A program made the translations under genes and the position numbers. Source: Romanomermis culicivorax (Eukaryota > Nematoda > Enoplea > Mermithida > Mermithidae). Taken from it: a stretch of DNA of 64,000 nt. Position 1 is the first letter of the stretch; every line of letters begins with the position of its first letter. Positions 49,801 to 62,000 of the stretch are shown here, one piece after another. The DNA is taken from contig CAWUHX010000369.1 in the NCBI GenBank assembly GCA_963922205.1, positions 124,001 to 188,000 on the forward strand, in the 5' to 3' direction. A model generated the notes under the pieces. It worked only from the letters and a program-made list of their open reading frames with translations. It had not been told where the DNA came from and searched no databases.

Positions 49801-52800
49801 GAGCAAAAAAAAGTAGAAAAACTCAAAAAATAGAAAAAAGACAAAAAAAGAACAGCAAAAAAACGAGAAAAAAAAAATTAACTAAAATTTCTAAAAAAAA
49901 TCTACTTTTTCGAAAAGTTCAGCATGCAGTTTTTCCAACTCTTCAAAAAAAGAAAATAAAACGACAAAAAGAAAGAAAAAATGAAAAAAGATGAGAAAAA
50001 AAGCAAAAAATGCAAAAAAGAAAAAAAAGATAAAAAAAGCAAAAAAAGAGCAAAAAACGAAAAAAATTAAAACCACAAAAAAGAGTAGAAAAAGAGGAAA
50101 AATATACAAAAAGTCAAAAAATTGGTGAAAAAGGCTGAAAAATAGAACAAAGAAAAAAACCGAAAAAAAAAGAAAAATATAACAAAAAAGCACAAACAAT
50201 ACAAAAAAGGAAAAGAAAACCACAAAAAAGGGTAAAAAGACAACAAAGATTCAATAAAGCGAAAAAAAGAGCAAAAATACAAAAAAGATTGAAAACAGCA
50301 AAAAAGGGTAGAAAAACCCAAAAAATAGAAAAAAGACAAAAGAAGAACAGCAAAAAAACGAGAAAAATATAAATTAACTAAAATTTCGAAAAAAATCTAC
50401 TTTTTCGAAAAGTTCAGCTTGCTGTTTTTCCAACTGTTCGAAAAATAAAAAAAAAACAAAAAAAAGCAAGAAAGAGAAAAAAAGAACAGAAACATAAAAA
50501 ACACAAAATAGAGTAGAAAAGAAAAAAAGATGAGAAAAAACCGAAAAAATATAAAAACGAAAAGAAGACTACAAAAAAATGTAACCGAGAAGAAAAAATA
50601 AGAAAAAGCAAGAAAAACAAGAAAAAGGCAAAAAAAAGAGAGAAAAAAGGTCGAAGAACATAAAAAACACAAAAAAGAGTAGAAAAACACAAAATAAGTG
50701 AAGAAAAACAAAAAAAAATTAGAAAAAAAACGAAAAACCACCAAGGAAGAGAAAAACACAAAAAAATGTAAAAAAGAAGAAAAAATTAGAAAAAACACAA
50801 AAAAGAAAAGGGTAAAAAAGAGAGAAGTGAAAAACATTGAAAACACAAAAAAGGGTCCAAAATAAATAGAAAAAAACAAAAAGATGAGAAACACCGAAAT
50901 ACACAAAAAAGGAAAAGAAAACCACAAAAAATGTCGAAAAAATAAGAAAAAGAAAAAAAGACAGGAAAAAGGTAAAAAAAGAGCAAAAAAGAGCGAAAAA
51001 CACAAAAAAGAGTAGAAAAACACAAAAAATGTAGAAAAAAAAAACAAAAAAAGATGAGAAAAAAGCGAAAAACTACAAAAAAGAAAAAAAAAACAAAAAA
51101 AAAGCAAAAAACAAAAAAATAACTGGTCTACTTTTTCGAAAAGTTCAGCTTGTTGTTTTTCCAACTCTTCGAAAAATGAAAAAAAGACAAAAAAGAAGAA
51201 AAAATAAGAAAAAGCAAAAAAGACAGGAAAAAGGCAAAAAAGAGCGAAAAACACCAAAAAGAGTAGAAAAACACAAAAAATTAGGAGATAAAGCAAAAAA
51301 AATGAGGAAAAAGCAAAAAAATGCAAAAAAAGCAAAAAAAAAAGCAAAAAACAAAAAAATATACATAAAACTGGTCTACTTTTTCGAAAAGTTCAGCTTG
51401 TTGTTTTTCCAACTCTTCGAAAAATGAAAAAAAGACAAAAAAGAAGAAAAAATAAGAAAAAGCAAAAAAGACAAGAAAAACACAAAAAAGAGTAGAAAAA
51501 CACAAAAAATGTAGGAAAAAAAACAAAAAAAGATGAGAAAAAAACGAAAAAATACAAAAAAGCAAAAAAAAGCAAAAAACAAGCAAAAAACACAAAAAAA
51601 GAGTAGAAAAACACAAAAAATGTAGGAGAAAAAGCAAAAAAAAGATGAGAAAAAGCGAAAAAATACAAAAAAAGAAAAAAAGCAAAAAACAAAAAAATAA
51701 CTGGTCTACTTTTTCGAAAAGTTCAGCTTGTTGTTTTTGCAACTCTTCGAAAAATGAAAAAAAGACAAAAAAGAAGAAAAAATAAGAAAAAGCAAAAAAG
51801 ACAGGAAAAAGGCAAAAAAGACAGGAAAATGGCAAAAAAGAGCGAAAAACACAAAAAAAGAGTAGAAAAACACAAAAAATGTAGGAGAAAAAGCAAAAAA
51901 AGATGAGAAAAAAAGCGAAAAAATACAAAAAGCAAAAAAAGCAAAAAAAAACAAAAAACAAAAAACAAAAAAAATAATTGGTCTACTTTTTCGAAAAGTT
52001 CAGCTTGTTGTTTTTCCAACTCTTCGAAAAATGAAAAAAAGACAAAAAAGAAGAAAAAATAAGAAAAAGCAAAAAAGACAGGAAAAAGGCAAAAAAGACA
52101 GGAAAATGGCAAAAAAGAGCGAAAAACACAAAAAAAGAGTAGAAAAACACAAAAAATGTAGGAGAAAAAGCAAAAAAAGATGAGAAAAAAAGCGAAAAAA
52201 TACAAAAAGCAAAAAAAGCAAAAAAAAACAAAAAACAAAAAACAAAAAAAATAATTGGTCTACTTTTTCGAAAAGTTCAGCTTGTTGTTTTTCCAACTCT
52301 TCGAAAAATGAAAAAAAGACAAAAAAGAAGAAAAAATAAGAAAAAGCAAAAAAGACAGGAAAAAGGCAAAAAAGACAGGAAAATGGCAAAAAAGAGCGAA
52401 AAACACAAAAAAAGAGTAGAAAAACACAAAAAATGTAGGAGAAAAAGCAAAAAAAGATGAAAAAAAAGCGAAAGAATACAAAAAAAGAAAAAAAGCAAAA
52501 AACAAAAAAATAACTGGTCTACTTTTTCGAAAAGTTCAGCTTGTTGTTTTTCCAACTCTTCGAAAAATGAAAAAAAGACAAAAAAGAAGAAAAAATAAGA
52601 AAAAGCAAAAAAGACAGGAAAATGGCAAAAAAGAGCGAAAAACACCAAAAAGAGTAGAAAAACACAAAAAATGTAGGAGAAAAAGCAGAAAAAGATGAGA
52701 AAAAAGCGAAAAAATACAAAAAATACAAAAAAGCAAAAAAAAACAAAAAAAATATAAATAAAACTGGTCTACTTTTTCGGAAAGTTCAGCTTGTTGTTTT

Positions 52801-55800
52801 TCCAACTCTTCGAAAAATGAAAAAAAGACAAAAAAGAAGAAAAAATAAGAAAAAGCAAAAAAGACAGGAAAAAGGCAAAAAAGAGCGAAAAACACCAAAA
52901 AGAGTAGAAAAACACAAAAAATGTAGGAGAAAAAGCAGAAAAAGATGAGAAAAAAGCGAAAAAATACAAAAAATACAAAAAAGCAAAAAAAAACAAAAAA
53001 AATATAAATAAAACTGGTCTACTTTTTCGAAAAGTTCAGCTTGTTGTTTTTCCAACTCTTCGAAAAATGAAAAAAAGACAAAAAAGAAGAAAAAAAAGAA
53101 AAAGCAAAAAAGACAGGTAAAAGGCAAAAAAGAGCGAAAAACACAAAAAAGAGTAGAAAAACACAAAAAAGAGTAGAAAAACACAAAAAATTTAGGAGAA
53201 AAAAAACAAAAAAAGATGAAAAAAAAGCGAAAGAATACAAAAAAAGAAAAAAAGCAAAAAACAAAAAAATAACTGGTCTACTTTTTCGAAAAGTTCAGCT
53301 TGTTGTTTTTCCAACTCTTCGAAAAATGAAAAAAAGACAAAAAAGAAGAAAAATAAGAAAAAGCAAAAAAGACAGGAAAAAGGCAAAAAAAATGGAGAAA
53401 AGGAGCGAAAAACACAAAAAATGTAGGAGAAAAAAAAACAAAAAAAACGAAAAAATACAAAAAATACAAAAAAGCAAAAAAAAACAAAAAAAATATAAAT
53501 AAAACTGGTCTACTTTTTCGAAAAGTTCAGCTTGTTGTTTTTCCAACTCTTCGAAAAATGAAAAAAAGACAAAAAAGAAGAAAAATAAGAAAAAGCAAAA
53601 AAGACAGGAAAAAGGCAAAAAAGACAGGAAAATGGCAAAAAAGAGCGAAAAACACCAAAAAGAGTAGAAAAACACAAAAAATGTAGGAGAAAAAGCAGAA
53701 AAAGATGAGAAAAAAACGAAAAAATACAAAAAAGAAAAAAAAAAGCAAAAAACAAAAAAATATACATAAAATTGGTCTACTTTTTCGAAAAGTTCAGCTT
53801 GTTGTTTTTCCAACTCTTCGACCGGCACGCCGCATTTTTCTAGCCGCGAATTTAAACGTTTTAAACGTTTTTGAGCAGCTTCTTTACATTCGCCTAAAAC
53901 CGACGACGCCGCTTCGTCGTACGATTGGCCGAATCCGAGAGAATTCAAAGCTTGAAAAAATTTATTTTTTAAAATTTTAAATTTTAAATTTTTTTGAAAA
54001 ATTTAAATTTTTAATTTTTTCGAAAAATTTAAATTCTTAAATTTTTCCAATTTTTTTTTTAATTTTAATTTTTTTTTTAATTTTAATTTTTAATTCTCTT
54101 TTAAATTTTAATTTTTAGTTTTTTCTTTCTTTTTTTGACTTTTTCCAATTGTTTTGCTATTTTTCCTTTTTCTTCTCTTTTTTGTGGGTTTCTTTTATTT
54201 TCTGTCGTTTTTTCCTGTTTTTTACCTTTTTCTGTTTTTTTTTGTTTTTTCCTACTGTTTTCAGCGGTTTTCTTTTCTTTTTTGCCTCTTTTATTTTTCG
54301 TTTTTTGCTCTTTTTTTAATTTTTTACCTTTCTTCCTACTCTTTTTTTGTTGTTCTCTTTTTTTTATTTTTTCTTTTTTCCAACTTTTTTTTGTTTAATT
54401 TACTTGTTTCCTACTTTTTTTCTTTTCTTTTTGTGTTTTTTCTACTCTTTTTTGTATTTCACTTTCATTTCCTGTAGCGTTTTGCTCTTTTCTACTTTTT
54501 TCTGTTTTTTTGTTGTATTTTTTCCATTTTTTTTGTTCCTTTTTTTGTTTTTTCCTACTTTTTTGTGTTTTTTTACTCTTTTTCTTATCTGTTTTCGATT
54601 TTTTTCTTATCTTTCACCTTTTCTCTTATCTTTTTTTTTGTTGTTCTCCTTTCTTTCGTGTATTTTTTCTCATCTTTATGTTTATTTTCTATTTTTTTCT
54701 ATGTTTTTATTTTTTTCTCATTTTTTCGTTTTTACTCTTTTTTTGTGGGTTTATTTTGTTTTTTTTGTTTCTTTTTTATATTTTTCTTTTTTCCTACTTT
54801 TCGTGTGGTTTTCTTTTTTTTGTTTTGTTGCTCTTCCTTTGTTTTTTGATCTTTTTGGCTTTTTTATCTTTTACTATTTTTCTACTCTATTTTTTCTTTG
54901 CTTTGTATTTATTTTTAATTCTTTTTTTCTTTTTCTACTTTTTTGTTTTTTCATTTTTCTTTATTTGGCTTTTTTTTCATCTTTTCTGTTTTTATATACT
55001 GTTTTTTGTATTTTTCTTTTGTTTTTTATTTCTTTTAGAATTTTTCTTTTTTTCTATTCATCGTGTGGTTTTCTTTTTTTTTGTTTTTCGGTCTTTTTTT
55101 GCTTTTTTCTTATGTTAAATTTTTTTCGACTCTTTTCTTGTTTTTATCTTTTCTTTTGTTATTTTATCTTTTTTCTTATTATGTTTATTTTTTCCTATTT
55201 TTTTCTTTTTTTTTTGTTTGCTTTCCTTTCTTTTAATTTTTTTGCTTTTTTCTCATCTTTTTTGCTTTTATACTCTTTTTTATCAGTTTCGTTTGTTTTT
55301 TTGTTTCTTTTTATTTTTTTCTACTCTTCCAGTGGTTTTCGTTTTTTTGTTTTTTGGTCTTTTTTTGCTTTTTTCTTATCTTTTACTTTTTTCTACTCTT
55401 TTTTGTTGTTCTCTATTCTTTCTTTTTTTTTGTTTTTTTCTTATTTTTATGTTTATTTTCAAGTTTTTCTTGTTTTTCTCCTTTTTTTGTTTGCTTTACT
55501 TGTTTGTTTCCTCACTTTTTTGATCTTTTCGGCTTTTTTCTCATCTTTTTTTGTTTTTATATTCTTTTTTGTAGGTTTGTTTCGTTTTTTTGTTTCTTTT
55601 TTGTATTTTTTATTTTTTTCTACTCTTTGTGTGGTCTCCTTTTTTGTTTTTAGTCTCTTTTTTTTGTTTTTTTCTTATCTTTTTCCTTTTTTTCTACTCT
55701 TTTCTTGTTGTTGTCTTTTCTTTTTTGTATTTTTTTCTTATTCTTCTGTTTATTTTTTTCTACTTTTTTTGTTTGCTTCACTTGTTTGTTTTTTCAATTT

Positions 55801-57377
55801 TTTTGGTCTTTTTTTGTTTTTCTACTTTTTTGTTTGCTTTACTTGTTTTTTTTTAATTTTTGGTTTTTTCTCATCTTTTTTTGTTTTTATACTCTTTGTG
55901 TGGTTTTCTTTTTCCTTGTTTTTTTTCTGTTTTGGTCTTTTTTTTGTTTTTTTATTTTTTCCCTTTTTTCTACTCTTTTCTAATTGTTGTCTTTTCTTTT
56001 TTGTATTTTTTTCTTTTTTTATCTTATTTTCATAATTTTTTTTGTTTTTCTACTTTTTTGTTTGCTTTACTTGTTTTTTTTTAATTTTTGGTTTTTTCTC
56101 ATCTTTTTTTGTTTTTATACTCTTTGTGTGGTTTTCTTTTTCCTTGTTTTTTTTCTGTTTTGGTCTTTTTTTTTGTTTTTTTATTTTTTCCCTTTTTTCT
56201 ACTCTTTTCTAATTGTTGTCTTTTCTTTTTTGTATTTTTTTCTTTTTTTATCTTATTTTCATAATTTTTTTTGTTTTTCTACTTTTTTGTTTGCTTTACT
56301 TGTTTTTTTTTAATTTTTGGTTTTTTCTCATCTTTTTTTGTTTTTATACTCTTTGTATGGTTTTCTTTTTCCTTGATTTTTTCTGTTTTGGTCTTTTTTT
56401 TGTTCTTTTTATTTTTTCCCTTTTTTCTACTTTTTTCTAATTGTAGTCTTTTCTTTTTTGCATTTTTTTCTTTTTTTTATGTTTATTTTTTATTTTTCCT
56501 TGTTTTTCTACTTTTTTTGTTTGCTTTACTTATTTGTTTCCAATTTTTTTGCTCTTTCCGGCTTTTTCTCATCTTTTTTCGTTTTTATACTATTTTTCGT
56601 GGGTTTCTTTTGTTTTTTTGTTTCTTTTTTGTTATTTCTTCGTTTTTTTACTTCGTATGCTTTTTTTGTTTTTTTGCTCTTTTTCTATTTTTTCGAATTC
56701 TTTGCTTTTTTCTTATCTTCTAATTTTTTCAACTTTTTTCTTGTTGTTCTCATTTTTTCGTGTTTTTTTCTTTTTTTCTAATTTTTATTTTTAAGTTTTT
56801 CTTGTTTTTTCCTCTTTTTTGTTTGCTTTACTTGTTTGTTTTTTCAAATTTTTAGCTCTTTTTGGCTTTTTTTATGTTTTTTTGTTTTTATACTCTTTTT
56901 TGGAGGTTTCTTTCTTTTTTTTTTGTTTTTTTCTGCTTTTCGTGTAATTTTCTTTTTTTTGTTTCTAGCTTATTTTTTCTCTTTTTTTGCTTCTAAATGG
57001 AATTTTAAATTAAATTTTCATAATTTTTTCAAAAATTTGAATTTTAAAACTTTTTGAAAAATTTAAACTTTCAAATTTTTTCAAAAATTTAAATTTTCAA
57101 ATTTTTCGGAAAATTTAAATTTTTGAATTTTTTAAAAAATTTAAATTTTAAAAAAGTTTCTACCTTTCAAAGTATGTTCTTGGCTGATGGTTTTACGACA
57201 TTCTTGGATGCAGATTTTATTGGCTCGATCGGCGACCAATTTTATAAAATCCAGGCAACAAGCGTGAATTAAATCGCGAGTTTCGTTGGCGAAACGAAAA
57301 TTTGGGGCGCAATCCTTCAACATTTTGTTCAGGGCGGCCCGCGGTATGGTCGGTTCGTCCGAATTATCGTCGCACAT
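43891..57377 (-). CDS. Dr1: Dr1 / NC2-beta, TBP-associated transcriptional regulator
   Basis: Three exons: 57377-57164 (71 codons plus one base), 53950-53781 (56 codons) and 44142-43891 (83 codons plus stop). Junctions are phase 1 and phase 0, with donors GTAGAA and GTAGAC. The 211-residue product begins with an acidic stretch then TIPRAALNKMLK, FRFANETRDLI, DFIKLVADRANKIC and KTISQEHTLK, the histone fold of Dr1. Exon 2 gives ALNSLGFG, LGECKEAAQKR and EELEKQQAELFEK. Exon 3 continues ARLEQAEIEQAQM and ends acidic (ELDENYDID), as in animal Dr1. Dr1 dimerises with DRAP1 (NC2 alpha) and binds TBP on DNA, blocking TFIIA/TFIIB. It is slightly longer than the roughly 176-residue human protein, mainly in exon 3. 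ATTTTAG 8 nt before the start suggests trans-splicing. Introns of 9638 and 3213 bp are unusual beside 53-nt introns nearby. Confidence 0.93.
44143..47395 (-). repeat. Dr1 intron 2, 3' part: T-poor repeats with 511-bp units
   Basis: The plus strand is A-rich and T-poor, so the transcript is U-rich. TTGAACACGTTTTTGAATAA starts at 44704, 45215 and 45727, showing a 511-512 bp unit repeated about three times with few changes (about 44.25-46.0 kb). 46.1-47.4 kb is more diverged. Confidence 0.85.
47400..53774 (-). repeat. Dr1 intron 2: array of copies of the end of exon 2
   Basis: The last part of exon 2 plus its 5' splice site recurs inside the intron. Near-identical copies have the donor GTAGAC at 51126-51131, 51374-51379, 51704-51709, 51981-51986, 52258-52263, 52517-52522, 52767-52772, 53017-53022, 53276-53281 and 53508-53513, a 232-330 bp period. 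Diverged copies have the donor near 47412, at 49900-49905 and at 50395-50400. The true donor is at 53775-53780. Each copy keeps the LEKQQAELFEK frame (LEKLHAELFEK in the 49.9 kb copy) except the one at 47.4 kb. Between copies is A-rich filler with CCACAAAAAAGAGTAG-like or AAAAACACAAAAAATGTAGG words. Confidence 0.9.
50401..50433 (-). other. candidate 33-nt in-frame microexon in Dr1 intron 2
   Basis: Among the exon-2-end copies this one has changed GAAGAG to GAACAG. On the minus strand it therefore has a pyrimidine-rich tract, a CAG acceptor (50436-50434), 33 nt coding LEKQQAELFEK, and a GTAGAT donor (50400-50395). Inclusion would keep the Dr1 frame. Use in the transcript is not shown. Confidence 0.3.
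53951..57163 (-). repeat. Dr1 intron 1: T-rich on plus strand, 229-bp units
   Basis: The plus strand is TTTTTCTTTTTTG-type, so the transcript is A/G-rich, the opposite of intron 2. TGGTTTTTTCTCATCTTTTT starts at 55861, 56089 and 56318, showing three near-identical 228-229 bp units. Words such as CTACTCTTTTTTGTGG are reverse complements of words in intron 2. Confidence 0.85.
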
Positions 57378-57390
57378 TTTTGTGACTAAA
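57378..57390 (-). promoter_or_regulatory. trans-splice-like acceptor before Dr1
   Basis: AAATTTTAG on the minus strand has its AG at 57387-57386, leaving TCACAAAA before the start codon. It is preserved in the two partial copies of the Dr1 start further upstream. Confidence 0.4.
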
Positions 57391-58429
57391 ATTTAAATTT
57401 TAAAATTTTTTTTCTTTAAATTTTGAATTTTTTTCAAAATTTAAAATTTTTGAATTTTTTCGAAATTTTAAATTTTTAAACTTTTTCCAGAAATTTCTGA
57501 GCGAAAAATTCCATTTTTTTTGGTATAAAAATGCCAAAATTCTATTAAAATTCTAGAATTTTGAGCTAAAATTTTTAACCTTAAGCGAAAAATTTTTAAA
57601 CTTTTTCCAGAAATTTCTGAGCAAAAAATTCAATTTTTTTGTATAAATATGCAAAATCTTAATTGAAATTCTAGAATTCTGAGCTTAAATTTTTACCTTT
57701 GAGCGACAAATTTGGGTTTTTCGAATTAAAAATGCTAAAATTTGAAATTTTAGAATTTTGTGCTAAAATTTTGAAATTTGAGCGGAAAATGTGGTTTTTT
57801 TGGCATTAAAAGTTTTAAAACTTGATTAAATATTCAAAAAGTTTCGAGTTAATATTCGAATTTCAAGCGAAAAGATCGATTTTTTTGTTATTAAAATGCA
57901 GAAATTTAATTAAAATTCTAGAATTTTGAGCAAAAATTTAAAATTTTGAACGAGAAATTTGGTTTTTTTGACATTAAAATGCAAAAATTCCATTGGATAT
58001 TCAAAAAGTTTCAAGTTAAATTTCGAATTTTAAGCAAAAAATTCAATTTTTTGTATAAAAATGCAAAATCTTAATTGAAATTCTATAATTCTGAGCTAAA
58101 ATTTTTAGCCTTAAGCGAAGAATTTGAGTTTTTTGCATTAAAAATGCTAAAATTTGATTAAATATATTAAAGAATTTAGAATTAAATTTCGAATTTTAAG
58201 CGAAAAGATCGATTTTTTTTTTATTGAAATGCAAAAATTTAATTAAAATTCTACAAGTTTGAGCAAAAATTTAAAATTTTGAACGAGAAATTTGGTTTTT
58301 TCGAATTAAAATGCAAAAATGCCATTGGATATTCAAAAAGTTTCAAGTTAACTTTCGAATTTTAAGCAAAAAATTCGATTTTTTTGGGTATCAAAATGCA
58401 AAAATTTAATTGAATTCTAGAATTTTGAG

Positions 58430-58475
58430 TATGGTTCGTCCGAATTATCGTCGAACATATTTGTCACTAAAATTT
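58430..58475 (-). pseudogene. partial copy of the Dr1 start, copy 1
   Basis: The minus strand from ATG at 58458 reads MFDDNSDEP, then YSKF and TAG. It keeps the acceptor-like AAATTTTAG and the first codons of Dr1 with a Cys-to-Phe change, then breaks into repeat. Confidence 0.75.
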
Positions 58476-59000
58476 AAATTTTAAATTTTTTTTGAAATTT
58501 TAAAATTTTAATTTTTGAATTTTTTTCTTCAAGTTATGAATTTTTTTCCAAATTTAAAATTTTTGATTTTTTTTTCAAAATTTTGAATTTTTGATTTTTT
58601 TCAAAATTTGGAATTTTTTTCAAAATTTGGAATTTTTCTCAAAATTTAAAATTTTTGATTTTTTTTGTTTTGAAATTCTGAATTTTTACAAAAATTTTGA
58701 CAATTTCTACTTAAAAATTGAGAAATTGGCGATACTTTTTTGGTTTTGAGTTAAATTTCGAATTTTAAGCGAAAAATTCGATTTTTTGGTACAAAAAATG
58801 CAAAAATTTAACTGAAATTCTAGAATTTTGAGGTAAAATTTTGAAATTTGAACGAAAAATTTGGTTTTTTTTGACATTAAAATGCAAAAATTTCGTTGAA
58901 TATTCAAAAAAATTTCAAGTTAAATTTCGAATTTTAAGCAAAAAAATTCCATTTTTTTGGTATAAAAATGCAAAAATTTAATTGAATCCTAGAATTTTGA

Positions 59001-59056
59001 GTATAGTATGGTCGGTTCGTCCGAATTATCGTCGAACATATTTGTCACTAAAATTT
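59001..59056 (-). pseudogene. partial copy of the Dr1 start, copy 2
   Basis: The minus strand from ATG at 59039 reads MFDDNSDEPTI, then LYSKF and TAG. It is one TACC-containing segment longer than copy 1, so closer to the parental exon, and 581 bp from copy 1. Confidence 0.75.
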
Positions 59057-62000
59057 AAATTTTAAATTTTTTTTGAAATTTTAAAATTTTAATTTTTGAA
59101 TTTTTTTCTTCAAGTTATGAATTTTTTTCCAAATTTAAAATTTTTGATTTTTTTTTCAAAATTTTGAATTTTTGATTTTTTTCAAAATTTGGAATTTTTC
59201 TCAAAATTTAAAATTTTTGATTTTTTTTTGTTTTGAAATTCTGAATTTTTACAAAAATTTTGACAATTTCTACTTAAAAATTGAGAAATTGGCGATACTT
59301 TTTCGGTTTGGGGTTAAATTTCGAATTTTAAGCGAAAAATTCGATTTTTTGGTACAAAAAATGCAAAATTTTAACTGAAATTCTAGAATTTTGAGCTAAA
59401 ATTTTGAAATTTGAACGAGAAATTTGGTTTTTTTTGACATTAAAATGCAAAAATTTCGTTGAATATTCAAAAAAATTTCAAGTTAAATTTCGAATTTTAA
59501 GCTAAAAAATTCCATTTTTTTAAAAATTTTGAATTTTTTTCAAAACTTAAAATCTTTAATTTTTTTTTAAATTTTGAATTTTTCTAAAATTTTCAAAATT
59601 TTGACAATTTCTACTTAAAAATGGAGAAATTGGCGATACTTTTTTGGCATTAAAAATGATTAAAAATGATAAATATTCGAAAAGTTTCGAGTTAAATTTC
59701 GAATTTTAAGCGAAAAATTAGGGTTTTTTAAAATTAAAATTTGAAAATCTGATTGAAATTCAAGAATTTTGAGCTAAATTTTTGAAATTTGAACGCGAAA
59801 TTTGTTTTTTTGGGCTGCAAAAATGCAAAAATTTAATTGAAATTCAAGAATTTTGAGCTAAAATTTTGAAATTTGAGCGGAAAATTGGTTTTTTTTCATT
59901 AAAAAAGATGAAACTTGATTAAGTATTCGAAAAGTTTAGTGTTAAATTCCGAATTTTAAGCCAAAAAATGTCATTTTTTTGGTATAAAAATGCAAAAACT
60001 CAATTGAATTCTAGAATTTTGAAACATGAGCGGGAAATTTGCTTTTTTAGGCATTAAAAAGATAAAACTTGATTAAATATTGGAAAAGTTTTGAGTTGAA
60101 TTCAGAATTTTAAGCAAAAAATTCCATTTTTTGGTATATAAAAATGCAAAAATTTAATTGAATTCTAGAATTTTGAGCTAAAATTTTGAAATTTGAGCGA
60201 GAAATTTGGTTTTTTGGCATTAAAAATGATAAAATTTAATTGAATATCAAAAAAGTTTTCAGATAAATTTCGAATTTTAAGCGAAAAATCCCATTTTTTA
60301 GTATAAAAATCCATAGATTTAATTGAAATTCCAGAATTATGTATTACCGAAAATTTTGAAATTTAAATGGAAAAATTAGTTTTTTGGCATAAAAATGATG
60401 AAACTTGATTAAATATTCAAAAAATTTTGAGCTAAATTTCGAATTTTAAGCAGAAAATTCCATTTTTTTGGTATAAAAATGCAAAAATTTAATTAAAATT
60501 TTAGAATTTTGAGCTAAAATTTTGAAATTCAAGCAAAAAATTTGGTCTTTTTTAGCATTAAAATGATTTGATTGAATAATCGAAGAGGTATGAGTTGAAT
60601 TTCGAATTGCGAAAAATTCTATTTTTTGGCACAAAAAAATGCAAAAATTCAATTAAATTTCTATAATTTAAAAATTTAAGCATGAAATTTGTTTTTTTTG
60701 ACATTATAAATAATAAAATTTGATTAAATATTCAAAAAGTTTTCAGTTGAATTTTGAATCTTGAGCGAAAAACTCCATTTTTGTGGCAAAAAATGCAAAA
60801 GTTCAATTTAAATTCTAGAATTTTGAGCTAAAATTTTTAGCTTTAAGAGAAAAATGTCGCTTTTTCTGCATTGAAAATGATAAAATTTGATAAAATATTC
60901 AAGAATTTTGAGTTGAATTTCGAATTCCGAGCGAAAAATTGCTTTTTTTTGTACAAAAATGCCAAAGTTCAATTGAAATTCTAGAATTTTGAGCTCAAAT
61001 TTTAATTTGAGCGAGAGAAAAAATGTGTTTTTTGACATCCAAATGCAAAATTTTCATTGAATATTCAAAAAGTTTTAAGTTAAATTTCGAATTTTACGCG
61101 AAAAATTCGGGTTTTATTTTGAGTTAAGTTTAGAATTTTAAGCAAAAAAATCCATTTTTGGAGTATGAAAATGCAAAAATTTAGTTGAAATTTTAGAATT
61201 TTGAGCTAAAATTTTGAAATTTGAGCGGGAAATTTGGTTTTTTTGGCATTAAAAATTACAAAACCTGATAAAATATGTGAAAAGTTTTGAGTTAAATTTC
61301 GAATTTTAAACGAAAAATTCAATTTTTTTGGTATAAAAATGCAAAAATTCAATTAAAATTCTAGAATTTTGGGTTAAAATTTTGAAATTTAGGCGGAAAA
61401 GTTGGTTTTTTTGACATTAGAAGTAATAAAATTTGCTTAAATATCCGAAAAGTTCTGTGTTTAAGTTTAGAATTTTAAGCAAAAAATTCTATTTTTTTGG
61501 ATATACAAATTCAAAAATTTAATTAGAATTCAAGAATTTTGGGCTTAAATTTTTTAAATTGAGTAAGAAATTTGGTTTTTCGGCATTAAAAATGATAAAA
61601 TTTGATTAAATATTCAAAAAATTTTGTTAAATTTCGAATTTTAAGCGAAAAATCCTATTTTTTTCAAAAAAAATGCAATAATTTAATTGAAATTCTATGA
61701 TTTTGAGCTAAAATTTTGAAATTTGAGCGGGAAATTTTGTTTTCGCCTTGAAAATGCTAAAATTTGATTAAATATACCAGAATTTTGAGTTAAATTTTGA
61801 ATTTTACGCGAAAAAGTCGATTATTTCGCTACAAAAATTCAAAAATTAAATTTAAATTCTATAACTTCGGAAAAAAATTTTAAATTTTAAGAGAAAATTT
61901 TGCTTTTTCTGAATAAAAATAAAAAAGTTGGGAATTTAAAGCAAAAATTTCGAAATTGAAGCGAAAAATTACGTTTTTTGCATGAAAAATGCAAAAATTT

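Noticed and set aside
44133..53948. Phe/Leu-rich minus-strand open frames, some joined to LEKQQAELFEK segments
   Set aside because: They are translations of Dr1 intron 2. The conserved segments in them are duplicated exon ends, not independent genes.
54135..57057. 562-codon and other Phe-rich plus-strand open frames
   Set aside because: Low-complexity TTTTTC/TTTTG repeat antisense to Dr1 intron 1. No start context, domain or splice structure.
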